Positions 21,607 to 34,400 are shown, counted from the first letter of the stretch. The stretch is 64,000 nucleotides of DNA from Anaeramoeba flamelloides (GCA_027625915.1 JANTQA010000032.1:4712001-4776000); one strand, 5' to 3'. The notes: generated by a model from the sequence alone, not told the origin. Numbers and translations are program-made.

Positions 21607-24600
21607 ATGGGTGAAAGAATGAGAATTGTAATCGTTGGTTCCGGTGGTGTTGGTAAATCTGCTATAACAATCCAATTTCTTCAAGGAAAATTTGTTAAAA
21701 AGTACCGCTATCTTTTTCAAAATTTAAATAAAAAAAAAGGAGATCAAAGAATTTTGTTTTTTCTTTTTGGTTTGTATGAATGGGTGTTGAACAAACAAAT
21801 TCTTATTTTACACTTTTAATTCTTTTGATTAAATGGTTTGCTTCCCATCACAAATAAAAACAAAAAAAAAAAAAAACAAAAAGATATGATCCTACTATTG
21901 AGGACAACTATAGAAAAACAATAATTATTGATGAGAAATCAACATTTCTTGATATTTTAGATACTGCTGGGCAGGAGGAGTATTCCTCTATGGAAGACGT
22001 GTATTTTAAAAATGGCAATGGGTTTGTTATTGTTTATAGCATTACAAATAGCCAATCTTTTCGCAAAATCAATGAGATCCGAGAATCTGTAAATAATTAA
22101 TTTTTTATTCTTTTTCTACCCCTTTTGAATGCCTTTGAGAAAATTTCACTCACTTTTGAAGTTCGACTCTAAACTTTATGGTTTAATTTTTTGAGATCCT
22201 TTTTCTTTTTTTTTTTCCTCTCAAAACAATTCTGTTTTTATCCAAAAGATTTGAGTGGTTGGAAGAAATTTTGGGTTCTGAAAGAAACCTGTTCTTTTCG
22301 AATTTAAAAGCTTTAAAGTCTATTTCAACTCTTCTCATCAAGCCAAACAAAAAGAATTTTTCTTTTTTTGTCAATTATTTTTTAATGGATTTTTAATTGG
22401 TGATTTGTTGAAGAAGATTGTCACACTTTTTTCAATAAAAACTTTCTAGAATTAATCCAAATTTAATTCAAAAAAGTATTAAATGAGAAAACTAAAACAA
22501 AAAATTCAGATTGAAAACAAATTTCGCATTTGAAAAATACTCTCAAAAATGAAAATTTTTCAAAAGAATTCATTACAAAAATCACACACTTATTTCTTAT
22601 TTTTCAAAATATTTCAGAACCAGGGTTTTGAATAACTGTTGTGAAAAAAAAATTGTACACATCAAAAAAGTGGTTAACCATTGTGAAAAAAATTTAAATT
22701 TTAATTTTGAACATTTGCAAAACTGATCAAAATCACCAGAATTTTTCGAAGAAAATAATAATTCAAAAGGTGTCCAAAACATTTATAGAAATATAGTATT
22801 TCGTTTAACTTTGATTTTATTAATTTCGATTTCATGAAGATTGTTCTTTGGATTGTCTTGTAAATCAGAGACTTTATATTTTTTAGATTGAAAAGAGTGG
22901 CAAAAATGAGTAAAAAGTACAATTTTTCGGAAAATTCATATCTTGTAAATTATTACTTTTAGAGATAACTCTTAATATTTAATCTGAATTATTTTGTGAG
23001 TACTTGAGAAAAACTCTATTCTTATTCAGACAAAGCAATTGTGAAAATAACCAATTTCTGATTTTTCGATTTTTCATTGTAAATCTTAATAGAAATTCAA
23101 TTTTTTAAAATTGTCATTGGAAATCAGGATTAAGGATCAAAGAAACAAATGAAATTGACAAACAATTCAAAGAACTAAAGCAAGAAAATATTATTTTTTT
23201 CAAATAACATGTAAAATGACAAAGAAAAAATAGTAATAATTCTCACTTTTCAGGTTCTACCAAGATTTAGATGTAAAAATAAGGTATTTTTTTTTTACAT
23301 ACATTCTTCTAGGATTATCGCAGATGAAATTGAAATTAAGAAAATATAAATTAGATTTCAGACTTCTTAAAAGTTTTTAGGCACCTTTTGAATTATTATT
23401 TTCTTCGAAAAATTCTGGTGATTTTGATCAGTTTTGCAAATGTTCAAAATTAAAATTTAAATTTTTTGACAAAAAAAAATTAACCACTTTTTTGATGTGT
23501 ACAATTTTTTTTTCACAACAGTAGTATTTTAGTTTTAATTTTCTATTGCAACGTATTAAATATTTTAAAATAAATTTATTCAATGTAATTATACAAAGTG
23601 GGATTGATTTAAAGACTAGAAACATACCAGAAGAGTTTGAAAGATAAAAGAAATTCGAAATAAATTAAAATGAAATTGTTTCCTTAGATCTAAAAATTTT
23701 AAAAGATTTTAAATTCATGTTTTATTTCAATCTATTTGAATAACAAAACGAAATATATTTTGAAATACACAATTTTCTTTGTCATCAGTTCATAATTTAA
23801 AAAAAATGTGACTCACAAATTTTTAGATTAGCCCTTAACAAGTTAACAAACTTCTAAAAGTCCCTATTTCAGTCTATTAAAAAAATTTTTTCATCACATT
23901 TTTTACGAATTTACTGTTAAATGAAAAATATCAATTTTATCAAAAAACCATGAAATATTTTAGAAAAAAATTTTGCACATCACTAGCATGAAAAAATAAA
24001 ATTGAAAAAAAAAGTTAGACAAAACTACACCATCCCTTAACCTTTCATCTTGAATAATAAAGTTTATTCACATTATAATCAAATTTCCAGAACTTTAAAT
24101 TCATGGGGCTATTGTATTTATTGTTGTTAGTATAACCAACTTTTTTAAAAGTCTCTAGTCTAGAAAAAAAGGTCTAGATTGGGGTAAAAATTTTTAAATG
24201 GATGTGACAATGGGGTTTAGTTTAATTCAACTTTGGAGATATTTACTTTGATAGATGATAACGAATAGTTTTGAAAACATTTTACTCATCTAATAAAACT
24301 GAAACAGAGAAAAAAAATTCCTAATGATAATTATTGAAGGTGTCTGTCAAGTGCCGTAGAGTGCCTAGGTTTTTTTTATTTTTTGTAATAAACAGAAAAT
24401 TTCTTAAATTTTCAGTTTATTCCAAAAAGTAAAAAAAACCTAACGGCGCTTTTCTTGAGGTTTTCTGTTTTATTTCTAAAATCTACCGATTTTCCTAATA
24501 AACAGAAAACTCAAGAAAAGATAACGGTGGTTTTCCAGAATTCAAAGGAATAGAGAAAAATCATAGATTTTACATAATTCTTTTAAATTTTGAAAACCTA

Positions 24601-25918
24601 ATAGCTTTTTTTTTTTACTTTTTGAAATAAACCGAAATTTTCAAAAAATTTCAGTTTTTTACAAAAATTAAAAAAAACCTAACGGAAAATCAAAAAAAAA
24701 AATATTATTTTCAATTTATATCAATAAATAATACCATAATAGTCAAAATAATTAGTTATCCTTTTCAAAGATATTTATTAAATTTAAAATACTTTTAAAA
24801 TATATGATTAGGCCTCTTAAATGTGAAAATAAAAATATTCAAATTTTTTACTATTAAATTTGAAAAAAATCTTAATAGAACCTGGAAAATTCAATTTTCA
24901 AACTTAAATTACTAAATATCTTAAAAAATAATATTTGATCCAAGATCTTTTATTAACCAATAGTGTTTATTCTAAGTGAAGTTATCAAAAAGTGAAAAAT
25001 TAGCAAATGTTTATTTTTTTTTTGAAAAATTTTTTTGATGATCGTGCATTAAAAAAGAAATTCTAAAAACGAAGGATCAATGTTAAAATTTTTCTCAAAA
25101 AAATAGAGTCAATTTTTGAGAGGTTTTGTTCATCCAAAAAACAAATAAATTTCAAAAAAATAAAAAATTTGGAAAAATTTTGTACAAATTCAATTCATAA
25201 TTCAAAATTAACTAAAAACTTCTATACTTTTACCTTCAAAATTGATTTAAACTTAGGCGTACTATCCAAAACACAATTAGAGGGGGTATTTGGATAAGGG
25301 GAAGAAAAATAACATAGGTTTTCATTAAAAAAAGTTTTATTCCCTTAATACCGATATTTTGGAATACTATAAATCTTTTTTTATGAATATGAAATGGATA
25401 AAATAGTATTTATATTTTATTTACTTTAACTTTGATTCGGTTTAAGAAGAAAATAATAATAATTGTAAATTATACAGATAAAAAAAACCATTTGAATATT
25501 TTTTAAAGTTGCTATTAAATTTTTTTTTATTTTCTGATAGACCACAGTTAAATAATTAAACATTAATTAATTTCCACACCATTTTGTGGAATATCCTCAC
25601 TTTATCAATTTTTTTTTTTCTTGGTATTATTTAATCACCAATATAATTTTCAAACAATAGTTACTAATGGTTAAAGACAAAGAAAACTTTCCAATGGTGA
25701 TACTTGGTAATAAATGCGATTTGGACGAAGAGCGTGAGGTGCTAGAATCAGAGGCAAAAAAGTTTTGTGAAGATATCCAAGTCCCATTTTTTGAAACATC
25801 TGCATTAAAAAACATTAATATTAATCAAGCATTTCAAGAATTAATAAGATTCGTTAGAAAAGAACGAGAATTGGAATTATTACAAAAAAGGAAAGACAAA
25901 AAATGTATTTTAATGTAA
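21607..25918 (+). CDS. Ras/Rap-family small GTPase, three exons
   Basis: Exons 21607-21701, 21884-22088 and 25661-25918 join in frame (GT-AG, phases 2 and 0) to give 185 residues, the usual Ras length. The protein is a GTP-switched membrane signalling protein. Motifs: P-loop GSGGVGKS at 11-18; effector loop YDPTIEDNY at 33-41, which differs from human Ras only at Asn40; DTAGQ at 58-62 with the catalytic Gln present; NKCDL at 117-121; ETSAL at 145-149; and the C-terminal CaaX box CILM, which with terminal Met predicts farnesylation. The GSGG loop and [12 protein letters not shown] resemble Rap, while the Gln in DTAGQ is Ras-like, so I leave the subfamily open. Intron 2 is 3.57 kb and carries a foldback element and a hairpin cluster. 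The gene converges on VPS34. Confidence 0.93.
22630..23530. mobile_element. ~900 bp foldback element in intron 2 of the Ras-like gene
   Basis: About 150 bp at 22634-22783 reappear inverted at 23380-23527 with very high identity. Landmarks are CTGTTGTGAAAAAAAAATTG at the outer edge, GTACACATCAAAAAAGTGG, GAACATTTGCAAAACTGATC and TTTTTCGAAGAAAATAATAA at the inner edge. The middle shows no coding sequence. It is a non-autonomous TIR element or an inverted duplication. Confidence 0.8.
24364..24690. repeat. Chain of three hairpins in the Ras-like gene intron 2
   Basis: Hairpin 1 (24364-24443) pairs CCTAGGTTTTTTTTATTTTT with its complement near GTAAAAAAAACCTA. Hairpin 2 (24449-24520) pairs CTTTTCTTGAGGTTTTCTG with CAGAAAACTCAAGAAAAG. 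Hairpin 3 (about 24590-24685) pairs an AACCTAATAGC-type arm with AAAAAAAACCTAACGG. The stems share the unit AAAAAAAACCTAACGG. Confidence 0.65.
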
Positions 25919-27170
25919 AAGTTTTTTTTTTAAAAATATTTTAATAAAGCATACCCCTAAATTATTTTTCGATTAATTTTAATTCTTTGGTATTGTTTTT
26001 TGTTTGTTTGTTCATTTATTTCTACAGTGTATAAATTACCTGTGAAAAGAGAGAATAAAACCGTATATTAATAACACATTGTGTTATATTGTTATCCCCG
26101 TTAAAATATAAATCAGAATTATTTTATCAATTATTCAAAAACAATTTTATTGTAAACAATTTTGCAAATATTTTGGTTCACTTTATAATGTTATTAGAGG
26201 TGGTTTTGTCTGGTTTTATCATATAATCTTATCAAAAAAAAAAAAAAATTATAATAATAAATCCAAGATTCCGATCAAAATAACTTTTAAATTTTTAGCA
26301 AAATGATTTTTTGTTTTTCTTTTTCAAATTTTTCTTTTTCTTTTTATTTTCTTTTTCTTCTTCTTCTTCTTTTTTTTTTTTTCTTTTTTTTTTGGATTTA
26401 TTCATGATTTATGTATTTTTTTTTTTCTTTTTCTTTTTCATATCGTTTTTTTTAAGAAAGATATAATTGAAAAAAAAAAAAAGCATTAAAAAAATACTAA
26501 TAAATAATTAGAAGATTATGGCTATTTAATGTCAATTATGAATACAATGACTATTTTTCAGGCAATTTCCAAAGGATTACTATATTTTCGAAAAAGTGGT
26601 ATTAAAATAACTTTTATTTTTATCATTTATTCTTAAGATTTGAATAATATTCTTTTTATTATAATTGCTAGGTTTTTTTTTTTTTTTTCAAACTTGTATT
26701 TTTCTAGATTATTTAGAAAATTCAGAACAAGATTCGTATTATTTTTAGAGAACGAAATTAATAGAACTATTTGAAAAATAAATAATGGCAGTGATAATTT
26801 AACTTTCAGTAACAATAGAAAATACAAAACATTAAAAAAAATTTTTTGGATGTTTTTATTATTATATTTAGAGAATTATTGTGGTATTTATGGATTTATA
26901 ATTACAAAAGGTTTTTTTTTTTTTTTTTTATGATTATTATTTAATATTGTTAATAATTTACAAAAAAATTCATTTTTAATTAAATGGTATTAAAAATCAA
27001 AAAAATGGTTTTAAAAACATTTCTCAAAAAAAGAATTTGGGTTTGTATATTTGAAAGTATTTTTTAAGGATTTATAAAACTTGCTATTTCATTAAATATA
27101 TCTTTTAAGATATTTTTAAAAATAAATATTATAATCCGAAAAAATGAAATAATTTTTTGAAATTCTCTAT
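25919..27170. other. Intergenic between convergent Ras-like and VPS34 genes
   Basis: Contains a CT-rich low-complexity tract at about 26311-26440 made of TTTTTC and TTC units. The rest is AT-rich. The minus-strand open frame at 26633-26827 is a poly-T product. No gene or clear terminator seen. Confidence 0.55.
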
Positions 27171-30100
27171 TCAAGATCTCCCTATTGAAAAATTAAAAAT
27201 AATAAATATAACAGAGAAAATAAACAAAAAAAAATAATGAATTTAATTCAATAGTCTTATATAAAAATCAAGAGAAATAATTACAGTATTGTGCCCAGGA
27301 ATGTAATTTTTCAACTACAACAGCAAATAAAGCCCCAACACTTTCATCTAATTTTTTTTGGATAAATTCAATAGCCTCTTCTTCAGATAACTCCAATCTA
27401 AATTTTTCTTGCATTTTTAAAATAGCGCCTTTTGGATCATGATCAATGTCTGGAATATTTGCATCTATCATTAAGGATAATAAATTAATAATAAGTCTAG
27501 CATGTCTTCTTAAAATAATATAAGCATGCCCACATAAAATTTTTAAATAATTATAATTGTCACTTTTCATTCCACCCATCGCTTCCACCATTTCTTTACA
27601 GACCTTCATTGGTGGGGGGAAAGGCTTTGGGTCACGTCCTAAAATATATCCAAAGTCAATATCTTTAAAAAAATAAAAATTGATGTTGGAAAATGTTAAT
27701 TGAGAAATGAACAATAAAAAATGAAAAAGCAATTAAATTGTTTTTTTTTTTTTTTTTTTAATATTCAAACATTATTAATAATTAAAAAAATATCTTGAAA
27801 ATTTCTTTTTTGTAGAAGAAAATGAAAAAATTAACTTACGGATTAATCTTCCACTTGGAGAAATCATTAGATTATCTAAATGCCGATCACCAATTCCAAG
27901 CAAATATGTTAAAACAGAATACCCAGCTATTGTTCAATTATTATTGGAATATAAATTATAATATGTTATTAGTGTTTAATATATAAGAGATGTTATTTTG
28001 TTTAGAATATATTTTTCTCCATTAATGAATAATAACATTTTATGTTATTAATTCTTGTACTTTCATATATTAGTATGTTTATATTTGTTATCCTCTCTTT
28101 CTGTAATCTTACAAATGTACTTTACTCTCTCCAATAAATCAAATATAATTTTTTTTATTTGTTCACTAAAAGGTTTTTGAAAAACTGTTTTACAAAAGTA
28201 AGTAACAAAAATTTTCAAAAATGTAACTCAAATTATTTAAAAGAATAAATCAAACAATTTGGATTACATTTTTGAAAACTATTTGTTACTTGCTTTTTTA
28301 AAATAGCTTTTAAAAAATCATTTGGGGAAAAAATATTATAATAAAATCTCACTCAAAAGTTTTTGACACACACTAAAATTTAAATTTTTGAAGTTTTAAA
28401 AGCTGATCAAATAAAAAACTTTGACTTGAAGAGAAAGATGGATTGCTGAGGGAAATGAACATAAAAGAAATTTATGAAATTACTATAGAATATTTCCTGA
28501 ACAATATAACTCATACACTTTTGAAAAATAAAATCTTAAATGCAAATAATTTTGGATCATATAGCCACATAATTCATCGCAATTCCAATAACTCAAAACA
28601 TTAATTTTTCTTATCTATTTTTAATTTCCTTAACTTCTTTATTTATTTTTTTTTTTGTACTTTTTTCTTTTATAAACTCTTTATTTCAACCTTATTTTAG
28701 AAAACTAAAATTAAGTTTAAAATTCTTCCGAGGATTGTGTTTACATGGTTCTTTTAACGACTCTTTGAATTAGAAGTTACGAATTTACTCACTTCAAAAT
28801 TCCCTCTTTAACAGATAAAGTGTTTTTTTAACACTGCTACCTTAACAATAAATCCAATACAAATTTTTTGAGACACAGAGATTTTTTTTATTTTGATTGA
28901 TAATTATTTTTTTTCCATTTTTTTCATTAAAAGTTTTGTTTTATTGATTTGTGGATGTAAAATAATCGTTATCCTTTCAATTAGTTCATAGTTTTAATTT
29001 AGTATTTCTTTTATAATTTATTTAAAAAGATTTTTTTTTCAAAAATTGAATTTTAGTGTGTGTCAAAAACTTTTGAATGAGATTTTATTATAATATTTTT
29101 TCAACAAATGATTTTTTAAAAGCTATTTTAAAAAAGTAAGTAACAAATAGTTTTCAAAAATGCAATCCAAATTGTTTGATTTATTCTTTTAGACAGTTTG
29201 AGCTGCACTATTTTAAAACCCATGTTACTCGCTTTTTTAAAACCAACTGTTGAAAAGTAAATTATTTGTATAATAAAAAAAATCAAATAAGTAAAAAAAT
29301 AATTTTAACTTACCACAAGAACGAACATATCTATTCATCACAACATTTGAAAATCCAAAATCTGACGTCTTATCGGGGCTGGTTTTTTTAAAATATTCTG
29401 CAAGTTTGCCGTTGTTTTCTTTTAGCACTGAAGCCAATGATTTGGCTTTAACAAATTCCACCATTCCTTCTTCTGGGCTATTTGAGATCACATCATATAT
29501 TGTCAATTCAAGATCCATATTTTCATTTTTTAACAAATTATCCATTATTGTGAATAATTGCAAAACTAATTGGTCTTGCCTTAAATCGTCCCCCTTTTTA
29601 AAAATGATTGAATATTTTTTATTGAGGTTTGTAATAAAGGAAAGCTTTATGGGCTTTAAGGCTGATTTAAAAATAATGACGGATTTTGGGTCGATGCCGA
29701 CAACAACCTTTAATGGGTCTAAAGGTAAGGGAACATCTTTCTCAAAATTTTTTAAATTTGAATATTTTTGATCATTTTCTAATAGCCAAGACAAATATAA
29801 TTTATTTTTTTTCCTGTTTTTCGAATAACTATTCGCCTCCTTTGATAAAGTTTTTAAATTATTGACAAGGTCTTCCTGTCGATGCAAAACTTTTAAACAG
29901 TGTTTGCCCATTTCGTTTTTTAATAAAATTTTGGCAAATTGGAGATGCACCCTTGCGAATATTGGGAATTTATTATCATTCCTTTCATTGCCGACATACC
30001 AATAAAAGAAATTCCCCAGAATGGGGTTTTTGAATGCCCTCTCGATTAGGAACGTGGACAGCGGGGAGTTTTCGTTTTCTTCGTACCTTAGTCCCTGCAC

Positions 30101-31819
30101 GATTTGTAGCAGGTACAACTGCAAGACATCGTCTTCGCATTTTTTCAATCGGTTGACAGCCAATTCACGAATATAAGGGTGCTTATAATGCTTTGATAAC
30201 AGCTCCAAAGCGTCAACGGCATCCAATTCTTTAAAGCTTGGAACTAGTTTCTTCATTTCGGTGATCTCTTGTTCGTTGTCAAAATCTACAGATCTTATAA
30301 AGGTTGGCAAGACACCTTTCCATTTGTTTTTACTCAAAAATATCCTCCAATACCAAATTAAGTTTTTTTCTCTTGCGCGAAGCTTAAAAATTGGTGGGTA
30401 AAGTAAGATTTTTTTGATTGTCATTAACTCTCTTTCGTTTGGCAGAGACAGCTTTTGCTTGAGAACTAATGTGATTTTTCTTTCTTTATAAGGGTCTTCA
30501 ATTGATTCTTCATCGAAATTCTGCTTTTTCTTCTTTTTTTTTGTCTTTTTCGTTTTTGTCTTTTTCGTTTTTGTTTTTGATTTGGTTTTGGTTTTCTTTT
30601 TTTTATTGACATCCTTGTTGACAGTGGCATTGCTATTTGGCAGATTGTTTTTGGTTCGAAGTGTTAATTGCTTTTGAATTGACTTTTTCGATTGCCCAAC
30701 ATTGATTCTGTCTCTTTCCACTCCTTGTTGGTTTTCTTTTTTTTGTTTTGGATTTATTTTGGAGACAAATTGGTTTTTGACAAAGAATAATTTTTTTTTA
30801 TTTAAAGAAGCTCTTAGCTTTCTTTTGTCTTGTGTGTGGTGTTCAAGATCGTATGATTTTGTTAAATATTTTTTCTTTTTCATATTTAATTTTTCCTTTT
30901 CCTTTTCTTTTTCTTCTTCCTTTTTGTTCTTGTTGTTGTTTTCCTTTTTGTTTTTGATATTCTGGATGTTTTTGTTATTGTTATTGTTGTTGTTTTTGTT
31001 ATTGTTATTGTAATTATGAATATTGTTTTTTTCAAAATCAATTAATATTTGTTGTGTTGTTCGTTCTTTTTTTTCAGGAATTGCAAAATCAGTCTTTGAA
31101 TGATATTTCTCATCTTTTTTAGGATAGTGGAATGTTTTGCTATTAAACGTTCTTGTTATCTTCCTGTGTGTTGCAGATTTTGATCTTGAATTGTTAAATG
31201 TTTTACTTTGTGATGTAGAATTGTCAGTTTTCTTAAGATTAAGAAACCTACTGTAAGAGTTAATTGATGTGTTTCGATTAAAATTTAAATTCGGTCTTGG
31301 CTTTAGGTGGTTTAAATTTTGTAATTTTTTATTTGTTGGTTTATTTAAAGTTGTATTTTCGTTAATCTTTCGTGGCAATTTTGAATTTGCTTTGATCGGT
31401 TTTGGGAAATTAAAAGCTTTCTTTCTGGTTGTTTCTTGAGGCTTGACGTTTTGTGGGGTATAATAAGTTTTTTGGTTTGGCTTGATAAGTTTCTTTCGAG
31501 GAAGAGATTTCCTTGTATGAAGTATTTGTTTTGGGAATTTTCTTGGTTGGGAAGAAGAATAATTACTTCTTTGGTGTGCTTGTTGTTTTTGGATTCCTCG
31601 GGTTGGTGTTTTGTAATTCCTTTTCAGGCTATTGTTTGTTTTTGTTTCTTTTTGTGTTATAGTCTTTGATGAAGTGGGAGTATATTTTTTACGAGGCAAA
31701 GGTTTGTTTTTCTTCCATGTTGGTTGGGGACTGTTTTGTGTTTGTGAATCACCTAATTGCTGAAAGAAATTTAATCGGTTTTTAAACTTGTCTTGATTTG
31801 TTAAAGCTTTTTTATTCAT
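27171..31819 (-). CDS. VPS34: VPS34 class III phosphatidylinositol 3-kinase, four exons
   Basis: Exons 29314-31819, 27840-27926, 27285-27662 and 27171-27181 join at GT-AG sites to give 993 residues. VPS34 makes PI3P on endosomal and autophagic membranes, normally with VPS15 and Beclin-1/Atg6. Residues 1-440 are Lys/Asn/Thr/Gln-rich low complexity; I see no C2 domain there. The PIK helical domain runs about 446-650 ([34 protein letters not shown]). The kinase domain runs about 690-993: [12 protein letters not shown] at 740-751, catalytic loop GIGDRHLDN at 846-854, [20 protein letters not shown] from 865, and [13 protein letters not shown] near the end. All catalytic residues I can check are present. 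The last exon is only 11 nt and supplies the end of the conserved Tyr-Trp-Arg; reading through instead would give a different tail and lose it. Intron 1 carries a foldback element. The start is the first ATG of the frame; an upstream C2-coding exon cannot be excluded. Confidence 0.93.
28165..29275. mobile_element. ~1.1 kb foldback element in VPS34 intron 1
   Basis: About 170 bp at 28235-28405 reappear inverted at 29035-29205 with few differences. Landmarks are AAAGAATAAATCAAACAATT, CATTTTTGAAAACTATTTG, TTGTTACTTGCTTTTTT and TTTTTGACACACACTAAAAT. A weaker mirrored extension reaches about 28165 and 29275. The left arm also pairs with its own outer extension (AAGTAAGTAACAAA against TTTGTTACTTGCTT), so the ends can form sub-hairpins. 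No coding sequence inside. It accounts for most of the 1387 bp intron. Confidence 0.8.
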
Positions 31820-33853
31820 ACCCTCTCTTTTGATCGGAAAAGATTTTTGAATAATAACTTTTAAGAGTTACAATAAAAAATTTAAAAAATAAATATTCTT
31901 AAAAAATTGATTGTGATTGACTTCTTTTGAAATGGTTGTGGATTTTAGTTGACATGGGGGTTATTTTTTTGAGATTTCAAACTTTAAGTGCTTAGATAAT
32001 TGACAATAATCTAATGAGTTAAATTTTCTGAAGAAAAATTTCGTTAATCTTCCTATTAAATTAAGGTATCAAACAACAAATAAGTAAATAATGAATTTAG
32101 CAATTTGGAAGTGTAACCCAGTTTGTTCAATAGCCCTGTTGACTGAAATAAATATTTTTTTTCAGACTTTTACTGTTGTTTTTACCTGTGTTTTGACGTG
32201 TTATTTTCCAACTTTTTTGATGGTGTTTTCTTTTTCTATCAATAGTTGAAATTAACAGTTTTGAAGAGTATATTTATTTTTAACAGTAAAGTAAATCCAT
32301 CTTTAACAACACTATTGTCTATCTCGAAGTCATAATTGAAATTTTTTTTAAGGTTTTTTCTAGTATTTGAACTATAAATGGGATTTTTTTTCACTTCATT
32401 TTCAATTTCTCTTTTTTAAGAGAACATAAATCAAGAGCCTCAAAGAGTAACCACTTTCTTTGAGAACTGTATTTATAAAAAGATATCTTGAAACGGAAGT
32501 GTAAATTCTTTCACATATAGGATTCAAAAATCCGTATGAAATATTTTTTCTTCAAATTGAAAGATCTTGATATAACCCATGAAAATTGATCTTTTTATAG
32601 ATTTAATTCGCTCTCATTATGAAAATTGTTGAAAAAGAATTGATTTTTGATTTATTTGGTCATTGAGCATGTTCTTGTCGAATTTTAACCAGAATAAAAT
32701 ATCGTCTAATTAACTTTTGTTTCAATATGAAATATTGCTTCGTTAATGATTCTTATCTCATTCAATATAGGTAAAAAAAAGAAATAAATAAATAAATAAA
32801 GTCAGTTAATTAAACGATATGATTTGAAGATTATGGGCTAAAGGAAAAAAGGAAAATGAAAGTAATTTTTTTTTTTCATTTATTTAGCAAAAAAAACTTA
32901 TAAAAAATTAATATCTGATTTTTTGTTCATGATGAGATAACAGTAAAAAAGTTTTAATATAAACTCTTTTTATTCTTTTTATTGTGTTTTTTTTTGTATT
33001 TATTCAAATTTAAAGATATAGCTGATGTGAATTTTGGTGTTGTTTTGTTTAAATTTGGTTGAATTAGATCTCATTTGGAAGGATATAAGTCTTGAAGGTT
33101 GTTGATTCCACTTTGATAAGATCTATTGAACATATTGTTTGATTTGAAAGTATAGTTATATTGAACTGTATTTTTTAATAAATACAAAATAAAAATAAAA
33201 AACCACAGCTAAAGAAAAAAACAAAACATTAAAAAAAAAACACAATAATTATTGGCAAAAACAATACATATAATTTTCTAAACACAAAAAAAAAAAAAAA
33301 ACTGAACAGATGTTATTTCGTAAAACTCTTTATCCATAAAATGTTATTTCATATTTTTTAGATTTGGATCCAATTTTGTTATTGGTGAGTTATGGACCAT
33401 TGGGTTTATTTTGTTATTATTCTTTTAGTATTAATTTTTTCTTATCTTATACTATTTTTTGTATTATAAACAAGAAAAAATTGTCAATTTATTTTCATTT
33501 TCCTTTTCCTTTTCCTTTTACAAATAGAGGTCTCAAATTTCAACTGAATTCTTTTGTAACTCTATTTGGACAAGAAAATTCAAGAATAAAATTTTACCAT
33601 TTATTATTCCAATATAAATAAGTCAAATATTCATTTTAATTTATTTTTTTCTTTAGGGGGGGTGGGGGGTAATATCAAAATAACCACTGAAATTAAAATA
33701 TCTTGATAATTTATTAAAAAATAGATTAGTGTTTTCAAGTTCTAGACTAATCAAAAATCTCGAAAAAAATAAAAACCTTTTTTTACCAATATTTATAAAT
33801 TATTAATGTTTTTATAAATAAGCATTTCCATCTAAATATAAGAAAAAAATATA
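31820..33853. repeat. Intergenic with an inverted fragment of the D repeat
   Basis: The interval 32340-32540 matches 59880-60070 in reverse orientation; landmarks are TTTTTTAAGAGAACATAAAT, TTTTTTTCACTTCATTTT and GAACTGTATTTATAAAAA. Otherwise AT-rich. A short G-run (G7-T-G6) lies at 33656-33670. The 33364-33621 open frame contains a fragment bounded by AG and GTGAGT but has no partners, so I do not call it. Confidence 0.55.
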
Positions 33854-34050
33854 AAGTCGGTTTCACTTTTAAGGTACAAACTTTCAAATAAATTTAAAGC
33901 ACAAAAAAAATCTCAAATTAAAGTACAAAATTCAAATTCTAGTAAAAATAAATTGTAAAAAAAAAATTCCAAATTTTGTGCCTTAATTTGAGATTTTTTT
34001 TGTGCCTTAAAGTTCGTTGAAAGTTTGTGCCTTAAAAGTGAAACTGACTG
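33854..34050. mobile_element. TA-flanked palindromic MITE, copy M4
   Basis: A 197 bp palindrome, left end AAGTCGGTTTCACTTTTAAG, right end AAAAGTGAAACTGACTG. TA lies on both sides (33852-33853 and 34051-34052). Confidence 0.87.
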
Positions 34051-34110
34051 TAAAATAAAAAAAAATGTTTCCCAAAATAATGTATCGAGTGAAAAAAAAA
34101 AATAAAATTA

Positions 34111-34400
34111 TATTTGTTGAAATTTCACCAACAGTTGCTGATCAATGAAATGATAAGATACCATCAATCAAACCCTTAGTGTATTTTTTAAATTTAAAAA
34201 ACTTAACACTAAACTTCTACCAGCCATTGAAAAAAAATATAAAGATCTAACGAAACAGATGACATAACTGGAAAAAAAGGAAATTAAAACAAAAAAGGCA
34301 AAAAATGAAATAGTTGGTAAAATTAAAATTATTTCCAAATTGAATGTAAAGGGTTGAATTGTTTTTCTTATAACTCTTTAAATTGTGTCAAATTTTATTA
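34111..34400 (+). repeat. Partial copy of repeat A (A5)
   Basis: Matches the A family from TTGTTGAAATTTCACCAAC through AATGATAAGATACCATC, CTTCTACCAGCCATTGAAAA and AACGAAACAGATGA to AAATTGAATGTAAAGG. It is close to the copy at 11036 and to the interrupted copy at 35225/36103. Confidence 0.6.

Noticed and set aside
29406-31669. Plus-strand frames across VPS34 exon 1
   Set aside because: Antisense shadows of a clear PI3-kinase coding exon.
33364-33621. Possible exon with an acceptor and a GTGAGT donor
   Set aside because: Only about 25 bp between the sites, no neighbouring exons and no family.
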